Source: Doris montereyensis
Taxonomy: Eukaryota > Mollusca > Gastropoda > Nudibranchia > Dorididae
Reading direction: 5' to 3'
Length of the DNA stretch: 64,000 nucleotides
Assembly: GCA_037039925.1 (NCBI GenBank)
Contig: JAXRKP010000313.1
Span: forward strand, 185,787-249,786
The translations under genes and the position numbers were made by a program. The stretch's first letter is position 1. Every line of letters starts with the position of its first letter. Shown piece after piece: positions 12,261 to 24,769 of the stretch. The notes beneath the pieces were generated by a model. It was given only the letters and a program-made list of their open reading frames with translations. It ran no database searches and was not told where the DNA came from.

Positions 12261-12429
12261 TCAATAAGGATATATATTAGTTGTTCAAAATCTGTAATAA
12301 AATGTTTGGTGAACTGAGAGCTCATAAATCAAAAAAACGATTTAAGGACATGCTCATATTTTTTTTGTTGGCTTACTTTTACAAATGTTTGTGTCATAAG
12401 CTAATCAATTGACCTTGCTCTTTAACCAG

Positions 12430-12543
12430 GATGTTACAGAAGAACTTCTCATTAATTGCATGAAAGAACATCCGGATGCAAAAGCCTTTGTTGTTGAAGG
12501 ATACCCCAGAGACGTTTTACAATATGAAAATTTCAACCGAAAC
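12430..12543 (+). CDS. Adenylate kinase domain 2, NMP-binding exon
   Basis: A 114-nt exon, phase 0 both sides, acceptor TTTAACCAG and donor GTGAGT. It reads DVTEELLINCMKEHPDAKAF then VVEGYPRDVLQYENF. EGYPRD is the counterpart of the GFPR phosphate-binding motif. Length and phase equal those of the domain-1 exon at 2,771, but the proteins share only about a third of their residues, so the duplication is old. Confidence 0.93.
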
Positions 12544-13039
12544 GTGAGTGAATTGTCATATGGTTTATTTATTCATTTATGTGAAACATAAGAAAATCCG
12601 AACAATAACCTAGTTTGAACACTTTTAAGCTGTTTTGTAAAGAATTTTATGCATTTGAAATTAACTGTTGTCGCTCTAATGATCAACCTGAGAATCAAAA
12701 TATCATATCGTGTCAGAGGCTAAATAGGTCATTTGACCTTTAAAGGCTCCATATATATTAATACAATCATGGAGTTTTAAAAATAATTGAGCATACCGTA
12801 ATCAATTAGAACAATGAACATTCATACAAATATTTTGAATTATAGAGCTCCTTATCAATAGCATTTTTATAAGAATTAAAACTTTTTGAGTTTTTTTGTT
12901 TTGAACTGAAAACTGCTCCATGTTTTGACTGTTCTTATAATAAATAAAAATTATGTTTAACAGAACTTCCTGTAATATTTATCTTGAATCTATCTCCCGA
13001 GTAACATTTACATGAGAATAGTTGAAAACTGATTTATAA
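12544..13039. other. Intron sequence
   Basis: AT-rich intron. No motif or repeat array is recognised before the LINE fragment. Confidence 0.5.
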
Positions 13040-13382
13040 TCAATATTATCTATAATAATAGAGGAGCTGAAATATTTAGTGATCATTACCTAGTGATTGC
13101 TATAATGAGATTACTAACTGAAGAAAACAAACAAAATGAAAAAGCTACTTAACTCAAACTAGAAGAACTAAATACATGTAAACCAATACTAAAACAGATA
13201 TACCAATCCAGGATAAAATGATTTATCAGTGAATCTGAAGGATAGCACAATAGAAGAAAAAGTGGCACATGTATAAAGAAACACTCCTCAGTCGTACTGA
13301 AGAGGTCTGTGGTAGGAAACAAATTAAAGGCGATAGGAAAGGAACAGCATGGTGGAATGAGAAGATCAAGACTAAAATCAAT
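13040..13382 (+). mobile_element. RTE-like LINE fragment (linker between endonuclease and RT)
   Basis: Broken + frames read EIFSDHYLVI, RLLTEENKQ, KQIYQSRIK and EEVCGRKQIKGDRKGTAWW. The same series occurs on the minus strand at about 42,410-42,720 and 34,140-34,430 inside the larger RTE-like copies. SDH is the last catalytic motif of the apurinic-type endonuclease. Several stops and frame changes show an old fragment. Confidence 0.85.
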
Positions 13383-13464
13383 TATTTGTTTCCTCAGCAG
13401 ATAACAATTTATATAGTGATACTGTTACTTTATCACTACCGAAATAATGTAACATGACCTCTAG

Positions 13465-13635
13465 ATTTGAATCAGTAAGACTAAGTGATATAGATTTGAA
13501 TTGATAAGACTAAATAGTATAGATTTGAACTAGAAGGATTAAACAATATAGTAAATCTAAATAATATAGATTTGCATGAGTAATATTAAATAATATAGAT
13601 TTGAATTAGTGAGACTAAATAATATTACAATTGAT
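13465..13635. repeat. Degenerate tandem repeat, ~29-bp unit, ~6 copies
   Basis: Imperfect units with ATAGATTTGAATTAGTAAGA and CTAAATAAT follow directly on the LINE fragment. Confidence 0.8.
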
Positions 13636-13679
13636 GACTTCATGTAACTGTCAAATCCTTATGAGCTTAAACAAGCTGT

Positions 13680-14720
13680 TAAAGGAAGGGGGTGGCGGGT
13701 CACCTGGGAGAGCCATTTTTGTCCTAAATGGGACAAATCTAGTCTATCGTATTAGTGAATAGAGCAGTCCATTCCCTGCACTATCATATATCATAAAAGA
13801 AATTCAGTATTCATTCTTTGAATTTATACAATTTCTTTTAGAAACGATACAGGCGTATCTTTCAACACAGCTGTTGTACTATAAAAGCCAGAAATTTCAT
13901 CTCAAGACTTGCACGTTGGTACTCATTTTGATCATCACAATGTACCCTCTCCCAAAAAACTCTTTTGAGGAAGTTTTGAATATTTGCCTTAGATCGCCCA
14001 GAAAATGTGTGACATATTCCGCACACCTGTTATCAAAAAGTAGGCCTACCATCCCAACATGAGTAAATAGGAGCTGGGGCAGTTGAAACAGTATCAATAA
14101 GAAGAAGTAGCTTAGAGACTCTCAGGGTTTTATGACATCTCAAAATATTATGCTACTCTTTTCTTAGGTTTATTGAGAACAAATGATTCAAATATAAAAA
14201 AAAGAGAAAATTGCAATTTTCTTAAAATGCTGTTTTTTGTTCATGATTTTCTACCTCCTTTTTTATTTCTCAACGCCTCTTCATGAAATTAGGTCTGAAT
14301 GATCAGTGCATGGGGCAAAAAAAATAGTCAGAAGCTTTTTTTTATGTGTATTATAGTTTTGTGAAATGAAATTATAAATTTTTTTATAGCCTAATATTTC
14401 TTTTTTTTCTCATATGTGTGAAAAAATTACTAATGAGACCAAAAAAAATAATAATAATGAAACCAAAATAAAATTACTAATAAGACCAATATTCTATCAG
14501 GTGGAATTTAGATATAGTGTCAAGAAAGGTGAGTGTAAAATTTGAAAGAATTTCGTAAAAAAATGTGAAATTCTATTGATATCGAAACAAACCTTGTTGA
14601 ATATTGTGGGAGAACATCGAAGATGGTGGCTGTTTCCATGGTGACCAGAAGCGTCAGAAAAAAAACAAATAGATGTTTCAACTGAGCACATCATGTCCAT
14701 TACACTCCACAACCCACCCA
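13680..14720. repeat. Dispersed intronic repeat, copy B
   Basis: Diverged relative of 4,260-5,255, sharing GAATAGAGCAGTCCATTCC, AATTGCAATTTTCTTAAAAT, CTCCTTTTTTATTT and a GATGGTGGCTGTTTCCATGG block. It sits in the equivalent intron of domain 2, just upstream of the equivalent exon. This could be coincidence from a common repeat or a trace of the original duplication. Confidence 0.4.
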
Positions 14721-14770
14721 GGAAAAAAATTATGGTATTCCATTGTTCTGTCTTTGTCTTTAATCTGTAG

Positions 14771-14965
14771 ATTGGAGGTCAATCATTTACTATTTTGCTG
14801 GATTGCGATGAAAACTACTTGAGGGATCGACTTATCTTGCGAGGCAGCAGCGGAACAGAAAGAATCGATGACAACATCCCCGCTATAGAAAACAAGCTTG
14901 CTTTCTTTGCTAGGAATACACTTCCGTTACTTAAATTGATCGAAGATGAAGGAAAATTAATTGTG
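14771..14965 (+). CDS. Adenylate kinase domain 2, core exon
   Basis: A 195-nt exon (65 codons, phase 0) between acceptor CTGTAG and donor GTAAAT. It reads IGGQSFTILLDCDENYLRDR then LILRGSSGTERIDDNIPAIE. ILLDC is the core strand, and RDRLILRG plus TERIDD carry the Arg128, Arg132 and Arg138 equivalents of AK1. The Arg149 equivalent is Lys (ENKLAFF), as in domain 1. It pairs with the exon at 5,357. Confidence 0.93.
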
Positions 14966-16189
14966 GTAAATATTGAATTTGTATTTTAATTTTCATGTTT
15001 TACATAAAATGTTTTTTTTATTGGTTTGAACACAACACAGAACATCAGAGTATTCATGCAAAAAGGAACTATTAAAAAGGGTTGTTTGGAATAAGTCAAT
15101 ATGAATACCTAATGTCATCAAATACAGTGTGTTAAAAAAACCGAACCCATAAAAATGTTAATTACTTCTCAACAATGCGGCCAATCGCCATAAAATGTTA
15201 ACACAATAAAGAGAAAGAGGAAGGAAGGGAGGGAGGGTTGGAAGGGAAGGAGAGGGAGATAGAGAGATGCAGACGCCGCAACTTAACATCACGATGGATA
15301 GAGGAACTCTTCAGCTATGAGACCGCTATATGGCTGTAACAGAATTTTTACAATATAAGAATTACTGCATAGTGTCATCAGGGTTTCACTTAGCTTGACG
15401 GGGCCTGTGATGAGAATAATAATGCCCAATTCGCTAACTAAATTTTGTATCAGGAAACAGTCTTTCATACGATCAAAGAATACTGTTACGTGTCACGTAT
15501 TTTTATGGCTGGTATGGCATTATGCTGTCTGGACTCCATAGCAAAGGGGCAGATAAATCAAGTCAGACAGCTCTCAAAAAGAGGAGACAGCCAATTCACA
15601 CATCTCTGTAAGACAGCAGACGAAGCCAGCCATTCCCTCAGACTTTTACACAACCAAGGGTTAAGGAAAGCGAGGCTGGTCAGGTGTGAATTTTCTTTTA
15701 GTCTCAAGACGCGCTAAACTTGTGAAACAGATACTGACACACTATGATAAGCATCACATAATGACAAGGGAACATACCTGGTGAGGCTAGGCGATGGCAA
15801 TTGTGTTTCTGTTGTTTTTTTCTTCATAAGATGTACCGGTACATATCTAGTATTGTTTTCTACTTTGTCGTTGGTGAAACTGTCTAAACACGTAAATCTG
15901 TATGACTCATTTTTATTCAGGAGACGCAAAATCCCTAATAAATCAACGAATACGGCTTCAAACGGTACACTATTTTATGCTTTTCGGATTACAATTTGAT
16001 AACTACTTTTGTCTTTAGAATGAAAAAGGAAAACAAATATTTTTTTTTGCACAAAATGGACTTGTACGACTAGAGTTGAACGTTTTGAAAGATCTAAACA
16101 AATACGTCCACTCCTTGAATTATGAAGTAAGAGCTTCAAGGCATGACAAATAAATGGAAATCTTTGTTTAGATCATGCTCGTAAGATGA
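14966..16189. other. Intron sequence
   Basis: No recognised gene. Open frames at 15,445-15,717 (+) and 15,714-15,929 (-) have no family motif. The stretch near 15,130-15,215 (GTGTTAAAAAAACCGAACCC) looks like a DNA-transposon end, but no partner end was found. Confidence 0.45.
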
Positions 16190-16830
16190 GATTTTCTATT
16201 TACTCAAGGTCTCCAATACGTATAAATACAATATCTATTTACTCAAGGCCTCCAATATCTATAAATACAATCTATTTACTCAAGGCCTTTAATACATATC
16301 AATACAATTTCTATTTAAGAATGCCCCCAATATGTATAAATACAATATCCATTTACTCATGGCCTCCAGTATGTATAAATACAATTTCTATTTACTCAAG
16401 ACCTTCAATATGTATAAATACAATTTCTATTTACTCATGGCCTCCAATATGTATAAATATACAATTTCTATTTACTCAAGGCCTCCGATATGTAAAAATA
16501 CAATATCTATTTACTCAAGACCTCCAATATTTTTAAATACAATATCTATTTACTCATGGCCTCCAATATGTATAAATACAATATCTATTTACTTAAGGCC
16601 TCCAGCATGTATAAATACAATATCTATTTACTCAAGGCCTCCGATATATATAAATACAATATCTATTTACTCAAGGCCTCCAATATGTATAAATACAATA
16701 TCTATTTACTCAAGGCCTCCAGCATGTATAAATACAATATCTATTTACTTAAGGCCTCCAGTATGTATAATTACTCAAGGCCTCCAATATGTATAAATAC
16801 AATCACTCAAGGCCTCCAATACGTATAAAA
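16190..16830. repeat. Minisatellite, 39-bp unit
   Basis: About 16 units with CTATTTACTCAAGGCCTCCA and ATATGTATAAATACAATAT, some shortened. The unit is 13 codons, so three + frames stay open (Ile-Tyr-Ser-Arg-Pro-Pro repeats); they are not genes. Confidence 0.97.
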
Positions 16831-16953
16831 TAAATACAAGAGAAAAGCATGTGTTGAATCATTTAAAGGACAAATCTCATTTCCCCCATAACGTGGATTT
16901 ATGCATTTAGACAGCTTCACCGACTTTGTTCTACTTTGTTTGTTTCCTGTAAG

Positions 16954-17040
16954 GTTGATGGAGACAGAGACGAACAAGAGATCTTCTTTGACATCGTCAA
17001 ATGTTTAGACTTTAGTCTCTACGGTTTGGAGCTTGAAGAG
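16954..17040 (+). CDS. Adenylate kinase domain 2, C-terminal exon
   Basis: An 87-nt exon (29 codons, phase 0), acceptor CTGTAAG and donor GTAAGT. It reads VDGDRDEQEIFFDIVKCLDF then SLYGLELEE. VDGD closes the AK fold and parallels IDGEQEEE at 8,289. The preceding codons (KLIV) join it in frame. It contains no stop, so the protein continues into at least one more exon. The nearest phase-0 candidate found is the micro-exon at 45,479. Confidence 0.88.
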
Positions 17041-17450
17041 GTAAGTCCTTAAAAAATTATGTTTCTTATATTTCAGGTTAATAATAATAATACAGGCAAC
17101 ATTTCTGTCTCGGGTTGAGTGTGTTTCCATCAACTGTAGGCTATTAAGTCTTTGTTGATTATTTTTCTCAGTGCTTTTTCCAAGATTGCATGTATTATAG
17201 TAGCCTGAAGTGCTGCTTTCATTCCCTATGCACTCATTCATGATGTTATCAGAGAAAGATATAAATGATTAGTTCTCCCATTGATATAAAATAAAGTAAA
17301 TCTCATTCTATGTGTTAAGCATGTTAATAAGGAGGAGAGTCCTGATTTTTCAGGCATACAAAAAATATGTAGTAGTTTGCCATTGCTTTCCGCACTATCT
17401 TTTCTCTTGCAGAGTAAATAGAGGCCTGGCGATCTATTTGACTTGGCTTA
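17041..17450. other. Intron sequence
   Basis: AT-rich, no motif found. Confidence 0.5.
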
Positions 17451-17454
17451 GACT

Positions 17455-17595
17455 CTCATTCTCTCTCTCTCTCTCTTTTCCTCTCTCTCCATCCATCTAT
17501 CAGTCTGTCTGTTTTTCTGTCTGTCTCCCCCCCTATCTCCATTTCTCAAACTCTCTCTCTCTCTGTCTCTGTCTCTGTCTCTGTCTCTGTCTCTG

Positions 17596-17631
<36 letters not shown>

Positions 17632-17632
17632 T
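17455..17632. repeat. (CT)n and (CTGTCT)n microsatellite
   Basis: CT dinucleotides flank a run of about ten TCTCTG hexamers. The open frames are repeat artefacts. Confidence 0.95.
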
Positions 17633-17879
17633 TCTGCCTTTGCCTGCCTGTCTTGATGCCTGTATATATCATGTTGAAACGTTTAGCATGAAGAAACATT
17701 AAGCCTGGACTCTGACACCCTGATTGTGTTTAAATAGGCTTCTATCCACGGAGTCTGGTCACCTTTAGGACATGCACAATGGATGGCAATGTACAATCAC
17801 TAGTCAAGTAAATTTCGCGTGTGAATTTCCCTCAGTGAATGAATCATAATATAATGTAGAATAGCTAAGTCAGAATAAA

Positions 17880-19570
17880 TATGCAATAATAAAACCCAAG
17901 GTAAAAGACCAATACGCAGACCTCGAAGAAGGTGGGAAGAAAATACATAGGCAATAAAGTACATCAATTTAATCTTCACATAAGGAAACATAATCCCTTA
18001 AGAATGTATGAAACAAGGAGTAAAGATCAAGTAGTAAGAGTAACAAGTAATCCAGAGGAGACAGCTGAAGATGTAAATATATCAATGGAGGAAATCCAAA
18101 CAGCTATAAAGAAAAGTGAAAGTGAAATAAGGAAAAACCCTAGGAGCAGATCAAGTTTATCCAGAAATTATTAAAAACCAAAGGAGAGAGGCAGACAAAC
18201 TACTATATGCAATATGCCAACAAGCATGGAAGTCCAAACAGGTGCCAGACGACTGGAAAAAGGGAACGGTAGTATCAATACATAAGAAAGGATCAACTAT
18301 GGAATGCTCAAACTATAGAGGGATATTACTACTTAGCGTTTTAGGAAAAGTATATGCCAGGATACTGGAAATGAGACCAAGGAAAAGAGTAGAGGATCAG
18401 ATTGAAGAGCATCAGAGTGGATTTAGACAAGGAAGAAATGTACAAGACCACATATTTACAATTAGACAAATAATAGAAAAATTCTTTCAGAGAAACATTG
18501 ACTTGCTCCTGTGTTTTGTTGACTTAGAAAAGGCATTTGACACTGTGAGGAGGGACAAACTATGGCATTCCTTAAAGAACACAATGTAGAGCAAAATTTA
18601 AAAAAGCCTTTAAAAGTTTTTACAATAAACCAACATGTGCAGTGAGAGTAGCTGGAAACATATCTGCAGAATTTGATGTAGATATGGGAGTAAGACAGGG
18701 TTGGAGCCTAAGTCCTCTTTTGTTTATATCTAATTTATGGATTCAGTCACAAAGGCATCCTTAAAAATGAAGAAAATGAATGTAGGTATGAAAGCTGAAA
18801 CCAGTAAATGTATCAATGTTTTCATTTGCTGATGATTTAGTTCTGTTTGAAAAATCAGAAATCAGAAAGTAACCTTCAGTTGAATATCAACATTATGAAC
18901 AATGAACTCAATAAAAGAGGAATGAGAGTAAATGCAAAGAAAACCAAAACAATGTTAGTAACTAGGGAAGCTAAAACACAAAATCTTAAATTGGGCAGGG
19001 CGTATTTAGAACAAGTTCAAAGCTACAATTGCCTAGGAGTAATGATTAACTCAGAGGGAAAACAAAAGAAGCAATCAGCCAGAGAATCAAAAAGGCAGGT
19101 GCAATATATAACCATCTAGGAAACGCATTTGTAGGTAAGCAAGAATTGTTAACAAAAACCAAAATGGCAGTCACACGCAATACAGTTTATTGTCCTACTC
19201 TCCTCTATGGCAGCGAAACGTGGACTTTAGACAGTAGAGTTACAGTAGAGTACAATCAATATACAGTGCTAAAGCCCAAGGTAAAAGACCAAAAGGCAGA
19301 CCTTGGAGAAAGTGCTAAGAAGAATATAAAAAAAGGCATTAAAGCATAGAAATTTAACTTTCACGGAAGGAAACAGAAAATGCCAGGACAGGGCGTCCTG
19401 GAGAAAGATCATCTCGGGCATCTGAATGGCAGAATGGGAACTGATAAAGAAAGAGAATGAATAAGGAAACAGAAAATGTCAGGATAAGATGGCGTGGAGA
19501 AAGATCATTTTGAGCATCAACGCTGGTACTGGTAGGTCAAATGGGAAACAAAGAAATACACTTTTCGTCT
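17880..19570 (+). mobile_element. RTE-like LINE copy, rearranged and dead
   Basis: Reverse transcriptase blocks in order: EDVNISMEEIQTAIKK, VPDDWKKGTVVSIHKKGSTM, SNYRGILLLSVLGKVYA, HQSGFRQGRNVQDHIFTIRQ, CFVDLEKAFDTVRRDKLW, then broken SFADDLVLF and CPTLLYGSETWTLDS. The same series occurs on the minus strand at 32.6-33.8 and 40.6-42.1 kb. Several frameshifts and an internal deletion after ETWTLDS make it inactive. The first ~100 bases (17,890-17,990) resemble the element's 3' end (compare 19,265-19,370) joined directly to an internal segment, so it is chimeric. The 3' end near 19,430 carries AATGGGAACTGATAAAGAAA as in the other copies. Confidence 0.92.
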
Positions 19571-19639
19571 GATTCTCAGCCACTTTGTTGGCCCAGGTTT
19601 GATTCTTTCAGTTTGATATATATAATCTGTTTATCTCAT

Positions 19640-19945
19640 ACGTGGTGTCGGTGGCCGAGCGGTTAGTCTGCCGGACTGGGATCATGATGTCCCGAATTTG
19701 AATCCTAGCAAAGCCAGGCCCGACGTTGTGTTCCTTGGGAAAGACACTTGACAGGCATTTTCCGCACTCTACCTAGGTGCAAATGGGTACAAGCACTAGC
19801 TTGGGAGTTAAAAGCCTGCGTCAGACTAGCGTCCTGGCCAGGAGGTGATTATTGTCATTTTTTTCCGTTTCAGGCTATAGAAACCAGAATCAGCTCCGGC
19901 TCTATAGGCCTGAAGGGCCTTGAAGGAACTTTACTTATCTATTTC
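19640..19945 (+). mobile_element. tRNA-derived SINE (family 1), near-complete copy
   Basis: The head GTGGCCGAGCGGTTAGTCTG looks like a Leu/Ser-type tRNA A-box region, and GAATTTGAATCC is a decayed B box. The body follows: TTGTGTTCCTTGGGAAAGAC, GTGCAAATGGGTACAAGCAC, GCCTGCGTCAGACTAGCG. The 3' end is GGCCTTGAAGGAACTTTAC. It lies 70 bp after the LINE copy. Other members: 44-160, 10,078-10,355 and, diverged, 60,805-61,020. Confidence 0.85.
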
Positions 19946-20880
19946 TCTTTGTGTTCTCTGTATGTCTGTCTGTCTCCTTCCCTCTCCCTCTCTCACTATC
20001 CGTCACGCTCTTTCTCTCTGATTGTCTGTCAGTTTGTCTGTCTGTCTCTCTCCCTCCCTCTCTCTAGCTCGCATTTCTTTCTTTTCAATAGTTTAGTTCG
20101 CTTATCTTTCAATTTTGTCAGGATGAAATTTTAATGGAACAATCTCTCTCTCTTAGCCTCTCGCTGTCTGTCCGACTGTCTCTCCCTATCTATCTATATC
20201 GATCTATCTATCTATCTATCTAGATGTATCTATATCACACGCTCTGCATACCCGAATACTCAAAAGAGCCAAATTTCTGACTACAGATCTCAGAGTCATG
20301 TTGGAAGATACTTGAAGTTGAACTTTTAACTTTAATTCGAATACGGATACAAAATATAGGTTGCCAGCTTGGCACAAGATGCACATCTGGAAATTTTTTA
20401 AATCGTTATTCACGAGTTTATTTTTCTAATTACACCTTTTCCCCCGCCATGATGCAATTATCCAGCTTTAATATGATAACGGCATGCATACACCATTTCT
20501 TCGTAACGTAGTATTTAGTGCATTGAAATAATTTTACTGAGATTTTTACTGCAAAGAATTTACCAAAATGCAGATAATACCGACTCGCTTAATTTGCAAC
20601 ATGGGATCTGGCATCCAATAACTATACAAATCGATGACCCCAAACAACAGCTGCTAGCACAAGTGTTGTGACTGTATGTTTACATTCTGGTGTGAAGAAT
20701 AGGCTTTTTGAACTCCTGTACACGCGGAGACATAACAATAACATTACAATTTCTATGCGCATGCAAATGGACTGTGACAGTACTATCTAACATGAACGTA
20801 GATCTACGCTCAAAAATTTGACCGTTCCAAGATATTAGCCTCACAAACGCGTAGTCACTGCCAATAATAGTAAATAGTTT
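19946..20880. other. Intergenic or intronic sequence
   Basis: Mixed CT-rich (19,960-20,220) and unique AT-rich DNA, including a short CTAT run near 20,188-20,222. No gene recognised. Confidence 0.5.
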
Positions 20881-21012
20881 AAATAGATCTAGAATCTAGA
20901 TCTAGATCTAGATTTTTAGATCTAGTTTATTATAAATAAAATCACAGAAATCCTACCAACCAGCTGAAATAAAAGGGCTAGTTTGTCTAGATCTAGATCT
21001 CAAATCTAGATC
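20881..21012. repeat. AGATCT palindrome cluster
   Basis: Overlapping AGATCTAGATCT units occur at 20,885-20,925 and 20,986-21,012. Similar strings recur at 23,078-23,092 and 23,479-23,503, where they lie inside the ~440-bp repeats. Confidence 0.85.
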
Positions 21013-22359
21013 TGATTATAATAATATTGTTGAGATCAGACGTCACTGTCAGAGGGTCAATAATGGTGTCATCGAGTTCTGAATCTGAATCTAAAGTCTT
21101 TATTGTAATTGGAGAAAAAATGGATCTATTACAACGAGTTGGGGGATTGCATTTGCAATCAGGAGCATTTTGTAATATTACGGTACAGTATTTTATGATT
21201 TCAGTTTCAAGTTTAGTTTTGAACTGAACCGTAAATAAAAGAGCTTGCTTTAAAAAATTAAAATCATTAGGGCCTAGATATAATTAGAATGTCATGTCGT
21301 GTAGTTTAAGATTAAAATCTCAGCTTAGATCAAGGCTGTTTGAGATGACAGTCTAGATCTGGATACATGTAGAGGGTTTAGATCTTACATTAAACTTTGG
21401 TATCTGATTTATTTATTAGCTTTAGACTGACTCAATACAAATGTAGTTCTAGACGGTTTATAAAATAATGTTAAAAAATGCTTGTTTTCCATGGAAATTA
21501 GATTTCATGATTTCTAAAGATGGTTTAACATGTATTATAATGTTTACATCTCATTGAATTTTGCTGCCTAGCAAAAATTGTACCATGGGAGCGCTCTCTT
21601 GCAAGTAATACAAGCAGCTTGAATTCAACGTTCTTTGAAATCATAAATTTGAAGGCCCACTAGTGTCAAAAGTGTGAAGTCTGATTGAACATTGTATTTT
21701 ATTGAATGGTGTAATGTGGTGATTACACTACTAAAGAACTAAAGATGAATGAAATATAATAGTATTTATATATATATATATTATTGTAATACATATTATG
21801 TAGATCTATATATCAAAATATCAAGATCAAATACCTGCAGATAAAAAGTGCTTCTTGGTAATCAGTTAATTTATTGAACTCAAAATCAGCTCCAAAACAT
21901 ACCCTGAGGTTGATATATAAATTAATATGTTATTCCGTTCAGACTACAGGGCCTGCACATGTTCCATTTTATCTTCTAGCCCGGTAAATATACAAGTTGT
22001 GATTATCTTTAAATTTAATTCTATTCTTCATATATGTTGAAATTTTGTTTGGAAAAATTGACATAGATCTAATTATAAAGAGTAAGACGTAATTATAATA
22101 TTCATGTTATTAGAATTTATACGGTTTGCACTGTTTCTTTGTTGTTATTTTTGGTTTTTGTTGCTTTGGGAAGATGGTTCGATCGAATCTTTAATTCGAT
22201 TGTTTAAATTTCCATTGAATGGGTATCTTAATTTTTTTGTTTTTCGTTTATTGTAAGCCTATTGATTCGGTCTTAAATACAAAACTTAACCACTTTGTAT
22301 TTCAAGTTTTATGTTTGCATTCTTAAGAATAGTTTTTTAATACATATTATTATAATAAG
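21013..22359. other. Non-coding AT-rich sequence
   Basis: Unique AT-rich sequence with a short TA run near 21,769-21,782 and scattered TAGATCT words. No gene recognised. Confidence 0.5.
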
Positions 22360-23700
22360 CATGCACGTAAATAATGTTGGACTATGATTTCTCTTTAGTA
22401 TGAAACTGGGTCTCTTGAACTTTGACTGCTGTATCGGTTACGGGTGATATCAAGTACGATTATCAAATCAAATTAGAACTTGATACTAAAGTTATGCTGG
22501 CTTTCTACACCCCAGGTGGTACCAAGTACGATGACTATATCAGATTAGTATTCAATTCTGTGGTTACGCAGGTAGGCGTGAAGGTGCTATTCCAGCTTTT
22601 TGATTACCCGGTATAACCTCTTCAAAATAACTAGCTGAATGAAAATGATCTTAAAGATGAGGAAACAATGAAGTTGACATGAATTCACGTCAATTTTAGC
22701 AGAACATTTTCTCAAACAAAAACGATATGGGGATAATTTAAAGCCTGAATGCAAAATATGGTTACTCTTAGTGGCTGGTCAACAGAGCCTTTGGCGAACA
22801 AAAATCGACCAACTCGTAATTATTTATGGATATAGACAAGCATTCTTGTAAATAGCGTTGGATTATGGTTTCTCTTTATTATGAAGCTGGATCTCTTAAA
22901 CTTTGACTGCGGTTGACCAGAGAGCCAAGATAAGCTCATCTAAATGCTCCCTGGGTTAACTCAGAAACCAGTGTACTGTATCTCTAACCGGTGATATCAA
23001 GTACAATTATTAGATCAAATTAGTACTGGATACTGAAGTAATGCAGGCTTTTTATTGTAGACCAGAATTCGATAAATTAGATCTAGATCTAGTCACAATA
23101 AAATGTTTCGCGAATCACAAGCAAAACACCCTTTTTCCAGTCAATTAACATGTAGATCTATCTGATTTCATCCAATAGTTTATTTGATAAGAACCTAAAG
23201 CAGGCTATTTGAAATTTACATGCGAAATATGGAGGTTGTACAGTTGTTCCTGAGTTAGAGACGTTCAGCATGCCCGTAAATAATGTAAGATTATGATTTT
23301 AAGTCTTGATTATAAATATAAAGGTAGGTCTCTTGAGCCTTGACTGTGGTTAATTACTGTATCGGTTACGGATGTTATCAAGTACGATTATTAGATCAAA
23401 TTAGTAGTCGATGCTGAAGACGTAGTCCTTGAAAAAAATGAAATGTAACTATATAGTGACCGGAAATCGAGAAATTAGATCTAGATCTAGATCTAGATCT
23501 AGAATCTAGTAACAATCAAATGTTTCATGGATCGCAGGCAAAATAATATTTTTCCAATCAATTAAAATACTGATTTGATGTAGAAGTTTATTACATAAGA
23601 ACCTAAAGCAGGCTATTTGAAAACTTCATGCGAAATGTGGAGGTTGTGGGTGAAGTTGTTCCTGAGATACATTACAAGTGGTCAAAGTTAGAGACCTAGA
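22360..23700. repeat. Three diverged copies of a ~440-bp tandem unit
   Basis: Units start near 22,360, 22,835 and 23,268. Each has GTAAATAATGTTGGACTATG (or a variant), a TCTCTTGAACTTTGACTG block, GGTGATATCAAGTACGATTA and TTAGTACTGGATACTGAAG. The second and third also share AGATCTAGATCT, AAATGTTTC, CCTAAAGCAGGCTATTTGAA and ATGCGAAATATGGAGGTTGT. The first is cut short on its right. Divergence is substantial, so the duplication is old. No coding frame spans all units. Confidence 0.8.
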
Positions 23701-24316
<616 letters not shown>

Positions 24317-24660
24317 GAAAAAGAATCGATGCCTATTCATGATAATAACATGGGAGTGAGACTAGTGAAAGTCAATGCGTTGGCAACACTAGGCACTGAG
24401 CCATCCGGGCATTTGGCACACTCACCTGTGCTCTACTTTAACTCTGACGTGATATTTCTTCTTGACCTTCATGTCTTCTGGCAACGATGCCACTGACTTC
24501 TGCTACCGTCATTTAGCCTATAATTTGCTGACATTGGATGACTTGTGCTCCTGCTGACGTTTGACTTGTACTTGTAGGGAGGCTTACAACTTACATCAAT
24601 ACTTAAAGTCTGTTTATTTGATTGTTTGTTTGTCTGCCTGTTTGATCGTCTATCTGCCTG

Positions 24661-24769
<109 letters not shown>

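Noticed and set aside
15130..15215. Terminal end of another DNA transposon
   Set aside because: Only one end-like sequence seen; no inverted partner or transposase nearby.
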